Positions 60,675 through 64,000 of a DNA stretch of 64,000 nt are shown piece after piece. The stretch is taken from NCBI RefSeq assembly GCF_000266885.1, contig NC_018020.1, positions 3,100,001 to 3,164,000 of the forward strand. Reading direction: 5' to 3'. Under the pieces are notes generated by a model. The model was not told where the DNA came from. It did not search any database and was given only the letters and a program-made list of their open reading frames with translations. Every line of letters begins with the position of its first letter. Positions within the stretch are counted from its first letter, which is position 1. Made by a program: the position numbers and the translations under genes. The stretch is from Turneriella parva DSM 21527. Lineage in GTDB: Bacteria > Spirochaetota > Leptospiria > Turneriellales > Turneriellaceae.

Positions 60675-63236
60675 CTATCTTTTTCGTCGCCCGCTCTTGC
60701 GCTGCGAGGCGCCGCCGCCTGTCTGTTTCGCCGCTTCTGAAGTGTCTTTGGGCTTGCCGGCGCGGTTGGTGGCACGGGCGACCGCCTGGCCCGCGACCCC
60801 GTCGCTCATGTCGAAGCCGGCCATGGTGCTGTGCTGCGCGCTGCCGACTTCTTCGTATTCTTCGTCGGCCTCTTCTTCGCGCAGCTGTTCTTTCACCTGT
60901 GCTCGCAGAATAAATTCGGTGACATCGTCTTTGACTGCAGTGACCATGTCTTCAAACATGCTGAACGCTCTGAAGCGGTATTCGACGATTGGGTTGCGTT
61001 CTGCGTAGCCGAGTGTCCAGATGCCGTCGCGCAGCTGGTCCATAAGGTAGAGGTGGTCTTTCCATTTCTGGTCGATCACCTGCAGCGCGATCATTTTTTC
61101 GAGAATGCGCATGTTCTCAGTGCCGATTTCTTCTTCTTTCGCGTTCAGCGCGTCGAGTGCCTGCTTCTTGACCATCGCGATGAATTCATCTTTGGTCGTG
61201 CCGCGCAGCACGTCTTCAAGGTCGTCGTATTTGACCTGAAAAACCGACTGCAGATAATCTTTCAGGGCCTCGAAGTTGTAGTCTGAAACCTTCTTGCCCG
61301 GCAGCATCTGCTCGATACGAATGCTCACCGCGTCTTCAGTGAATTCACGCACGAGTGCCTTCACGTGGGTATTGTCGAGAATTTCGTTGCGAATGAGATA
61401 GATATACTTACGCTGCTTGTTCATGACGTCGTCATAGTCGAGCAGGTGCTTACGCATCTCGAAGTGGTGCGACTCGACGCGTTTCTGCGCGCGTTCGATC
61501 GCGTTCGTCACCATGCGGTGTTCGAGCGCTTCGCCCTCTTGCATACCGAAACGTTGCATAATGGGCCCAAGACGGTCTGAACCAAAGATGCGCATCAGCT
61601 CGTCTTCGAGCGACAGGTAGAAACGCGATGAGCCAGGGTCGCCCTGGCGGCCGGCACGGCCGCGCAGCTGGTTGTCGATGCGGCGTGATTCGTGGCGTTC
61701 AGAACCCAGAATATGCAGGCCTCCGAGTTCTTTCACACCGGGGCCGAGAATAATGTCGGTACCGCGACCCGCCATGTTGGTGGCTATCGTCACGCGGCCG
61801 CGATGGCCGGCTTCTTTAATGATGTCGGCTTCGCGGTCGTGGTGCTTTGCGTTCAGAACGTTGTGGGGTATACCCTTGACCGTCAAGAGGTGCGACAACT
61901 TCTCTGAGTTCTCGATCGAAATTGTGCCCAAAAGAACCGGCTGGCCCTTGAGGTGAAGTTCTTTGACCTCGTCGGCAATCGCATTGAACTTTTCACGCTG
62001 CGTGCGGTAGACCTTGTCGGCAAAGTCTTTGCGTATCATCTTGCGATTCGGCGGTATCACCATCACGTCGAGCTTATAGATCTTGCGAAATTCTTCAGCT
62101 TCGGTGTCGGCGGTACCGGTCATGCCCGCGAGCTTTTCGTACATACGAAAGAAGTTCTGAAACGTGATCGTTGCCAGCGTCTGGTTCTCTTGTTTAACAT
62201 CGACCTTTTCTTTGGCTTCGATCGCCTGGTGCAGACCGTCGCTGTAGCGGCGGCCTTCCATGAGGCGGCCCGTGAATTCGTCGACGATAATGATTTCACC
62301 CGACTGCACGACGTAGTCGACGTCGCGGCTGAAGAGTTTGTGTGCCTTGAGGCACTGGTGCACGTGGTGCACGAGTTCTACGTTCTGGGGTGCGTACAGG
62401 TTTTCGACGTTCAAAAGTTTTTCGACCTTATGAACTCCTATTTCTGTCAGCAAGACTGAGCGCGCCTTTTCATCGACGTCGTAGTCGACCTTGTCTTCGA
62501 GCGCCGGAATCACGCGGTTTACGCGCACGTATTCGCCGGCATCTTGATCGGCAGGGCCGCTGATTATCAGGGGGGTACGTGCTTCATCGATCAGAATCGA
62601 GTCAACTTCGTCGACAATCGCGAAGTAATGCCCGCGCTGTACACGGTAGTTACGGTGGTCGACCATGTTATCGCGCAGATAGTCGAAGCCGAATTCGTTG
62701 TTGGTGCCATAGGTGATGTCGGCGGCATAGGCTTCACGCTTTTTGGCGTGCGGCATATTGCTCTTGATCACGCCGGTCGTGAGGCCGTGAAAATCATAGA
62801 GCGGGCGCATCCATTCGGCGTCGCGGCTCGCGAGGTAGTCGTTTACCGTGACGACGTGCACACCCTTACCGGTGAGGGCATTGAGATAAACCGCGAGAGT
62901 CGCGGTGAGCGTTTTCCCTTCGCCCGTTTTCATTTCGGCAATTTTGCCTTCATTCAGTGCCATCGCGCCCATCAGCTGCACATCGAAGTGGCGCATCTTG
63001 AGCACGCGCAGCGAGGTTTCGCGCAGCACCGCAAATGCTTCGGGTAAAATTGAAATCAGTTTTTCGCCGTTGGCGATACGCTCTTTAAATGCGGGTGTTT
63101 TCGCGGCGAGTTCGGCGTCTGAGAGTTTTTGAATCTCAGGCTCGAGCGCGTTGATACGCTCAACGTAAGGGGTTATGCGCTTCAGGTCGCGTTCATATTT
63201 TGAACCGAAAAGAGCCTTGAGAACGAACTGTAACAT
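60675..63236 (-). CDS. secA: Preprotein translocase ATPase SecA
   Basis: An 853-residue motor of the Sec export machine. Walker A MKTGEGKT is at 102-109, with [20 protein letters not shown], the preprotein cross-linking region, second nucleotide domain [16 protein letters not shown], and the helical wing/scaffold parts in order. The C-terminal tail (about 795-853) is Ala/Gly/Lys-rich and ends in a run of basic residues. The usual zinc-binding SEC-C motif (CxCxxxxxxCH) is absent; so recognition of SecB or lipids through that tail is not expected. ATG 63236; convergent with msrA. Confidence 0.97.
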   Translation of the reverse strand: MLQFVLKALFGSKYERDLKRITPYVERINALEPEIQKLSDAELAAKTPAFKERIANGEKLISILPEAFAVLRETSLRVLKMRHFDVQLMGAMALNEGKIAEMKTGEGKTLTATLAVYLNALTGKGVHVVTVNDYLASRDAEWMRPLYDFHGLTTGVIKSNMPHAKKREAYAADITYGTNNEFGFDYLRDNMVDHRNYRVQRGHYFAIVDEVDSILIDEARTPLIISGPADQDAGEYVRVNRVIPALEDKVDYDVDEKARSVLLTEIGVHKVEKLLNVENLYAPQNVELVHHVHQCLKAHKLFSRDVDYVVQSGEIIIVDEFTGRLMEGRRYSDGLHQAIEAKEKVDVKQENQTLATITFQNFFRMYEKLAGMTGTADTEAEEFRKIYKLDVMVIPPNRKMIRKDFADKVYRTQREKFNAIADEVKELHLKGQPVLLGTISIENSEKLSHLLTVKGIPHNVLNAKHHDREADIIKEAGHRGRVTIATNMAGRGTDIILGPGVKELGGLHILGSERHESRRIDNQLRGRAGRQGDPGSSRFYLSLEDELMRIFGSDRLGPIMQRFGMQEGEALEHRMVTNAIERAQKRVESHHFEMRKHLLDYDDVMNKQRKYIYLIRNEILDNTHVKALVREFTEDAVSIRIEQMLPGKKVSDYNFEALKDYLQSVFQVKYDDLEDVLRGTTKDEFIAMVKKQALDALNAKEEEIGTENMRILEKMIALQVIDQKWKDHLYLMDQLRDGIWTLGYAERNPIVEYRFRAFSMFEDMVTAVKDDVTEFILRAQVKEQLREEEADEEYEEVGSAQHSTMAGFDMSDGVAGQAVARATNRAGKPKDTSEAAKQTGGGASQRKSGRRKR

Positions 63237-63314
63237 CGGGTAATCTTTGCCGAAAAGACATAGCGTCGATGAAAATCGCGCCTGAATTCAGCGCATGGCA
63301 TTCTGATGAGGCCG

Positions 63315-63767
63315 TCAGCCGGCTTCGAGTTTGCGCTTGAGATTCGAGAGCGCGAACGCCGACTGCCGCCGCATCTTCGGCCGCACGACAACCGGCTCAA
63401 ACCACCCCAAAAGCCCTTGAACGCGATAGGTAAGCGTGCGCCGAAACCGGGTCGTTGCACCCTCGCTGAAGAAGTCATAGTGAATCGTGAGGCTAAAAAG
63501 TGAGGAGCTTCCCTGAACCTCCCACACTTTGGCACGCTCGCTCAGCGTCACGCGGTACTCGGTCTTGCGGCTGATCTTGATAAAAGGATAGGTGACCGTG
63601 ATAATTTCACCGAAGGCATCGCCTCTTTGCAAAGGTACCCGCGGCAAGACCGCGGACTTCGATGCGGGATGCCATTCATGCCAAAGGTCGGGGCGGCTCA
63701 CGTAGTCGAAGACTTTTTCGGGTGGCGCGGCGATGAGAATTTCGTTTGTCAGAGTTGTTTCAGCCAT
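63315..63767 (-). CDS. SRPBCC-family protein
   Basis: A 150-residue START-like protein. Residues 3-35 (TTLTNEILIAAPPEKVFDYVSRPDLWHEWHPASKS) match the polyketide cyclase/dehydrase type, with strands VITVTYPFIKISRKTEYRV-like and RFRRTLTYRV following and a C-terminal helix MRRQSAFALSNLKRKLEA. A ligand-binding or cyclase role is typical of the family; the ligand is unknown. It is preceded by three bases after the stop of the upstream barrel gene, so cotranscription with it is likely. A 78-bp gap separates it from secA. Confidence 0.82.
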   Translation of the reverse strand: MAETTLTNEILIAAPPEKVFDYVSRPDLWHEWHPASKSAVLPRVPLQRGDAFGEIITVTYPFIKISRKTEYRVTLSERAKVWEVQGSSSLFSLTIHYDFFSEGATTRFRRTLTYRVQGLLGWFEPVVVRPKMRRQSAFALSNLKRKLEAG

Positions 63768-63770
63768 GCT

Positions 63771-64000
63771 TTAAAACCAAACATACCTGACTGACGCATG
63801 CAATGAAGCATTCGCCAGCGACTGCGAACTATCAAGCGTGAATTCGCTGCCGGGCGAAGACAACTTCGAAACCGAAGGCAGCACGACCTGCGCAATGACG
63901 CCCAGCTGCAGCGACGCGAACAGGTTGTAGTACGCAGTGCCCAGAACAACCGGCGCGATGGTGGTGTCGAAACTATACGTACCACTATTGAGGCGGTAGA
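63771..64000 (-). CDS. C-terminal end of an outer-membrane beta-barrel protein (partial)
   Basis: The frame is open from the window edge to TAA at 63771-63773 (76 codons; first two bases belong to a split codon). The sequence alternates polar and hydrophobic residues: YYNLFASLQLGVIAQVVL and SLANASLHASVRYVWF. The last residue is Phe with aromatic Tyr and Trp close by, the C-terminal signature recognised by the BAM complex. Barrel family cannot be named because most of the protein lies outside. Its stop is three bases before the SRPBCC start. Confidence 0.6.
   Translation of the reverse strand, partial: YRLNSGTYSFDTTIAPVVLGTAYYNLFASLQLGVIAQVVLPSVSKLSSPGSEFTLDSSQSLANASLHASVRYVWF

Overview
The window is a gene-dense, roughly 54 % GC chromosomal segment with short intergenic gaps, many 1-8 bp gene overlaps and no rRNA, tRNA, CRISPR array or recognisable transposase. 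The organism looks like a diderm spirochaete of the Leptospirales lineage, most like Turneriella. That is an inference from the relatively high GC, the many lipoproteins with loose spirochaetal lipoboxes, a FecR-domain lipoprotein, the RodZ-like/LolA pair and several proteins I can match only loosely to conserved leptospiral hypotheticals. No single gene proves the genus.

Layout. 1-6706: DUF2232-like membrane protein and rplI (+), then a minus run lolA - rodZ-like - rimO - priA. 6835-16084: a plus block with ctpA-type protease, STAS protein, LysM/DUF4398 lipoprotein, rho, a repeat-rich gap, a small secreted protein, a GerMN-domain protein, and clpB behind a CIRCE operator. 16122-20180: a minus, 4-bp-overlap operon of glycosyltransferase, small Omp85-like barrel, SpsG/PseG-like protein and CapA-like phosphoesterase. 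20321-26467: citrate synthase, BASS transporter, trhO, a secreted hypothetical (-), bfd behind a Fur-like box, a gamma-carbonic-anhydrase-like protein and an SRPBCC protein. 26569-33208: a minus block (TPR protein, unknown protein, lipoprotein, uracil-DNA glycosylase; polysaccharide deacetylase; FecR lipoprotein). 33268-48933: pabB/pabC-like pair, FAD oxidoreductase, rmuC, GGDEF-EAL protein, AAA ATPase, nnr (-), sdhB, cyclophilin lipoprotein, argC, sixA, RDD protein (-), TIGR01777 epimerase, histidine kinase (-). 49050-57089: a minus operon with an unusual AGCS-transporter/phosphatidylserine-decarboxylase fusion, proC, thiL, trmL and mfd. 57219-64000: M24 peptidase, PF10118 metal-dependent hydrolase, PuuD-like membrane protein (-), msrA, secA (-), SRPBCC protein (-) and the C-terminal end of an outer-membrane beta-barrel (-) cut by the window edge.

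Themes. Much of the content serves the envelope: lipoprotein trafficking (LolA), protein export (SecA), processing (CtpA), barrel proteins, glycan modification (CapA, deacetylase, glycosyltransferase) and phospholipid synthesis (Psd). The most unusual gene is the AGCS-Psd fusion at 54723-57089. The most coherent uncharacterised system is the four-gene operon at 16122-20180. Intergenic DNA carries many long perfect palindromes, including two copies of a paired palindromic repeat between convergent genes, a 158-nt branched inverted repeat at 32121-32278, and a short palindrome family that also sits in frame inside pabB. All gene functions are assigned from motifs read by eye; no database search was run.
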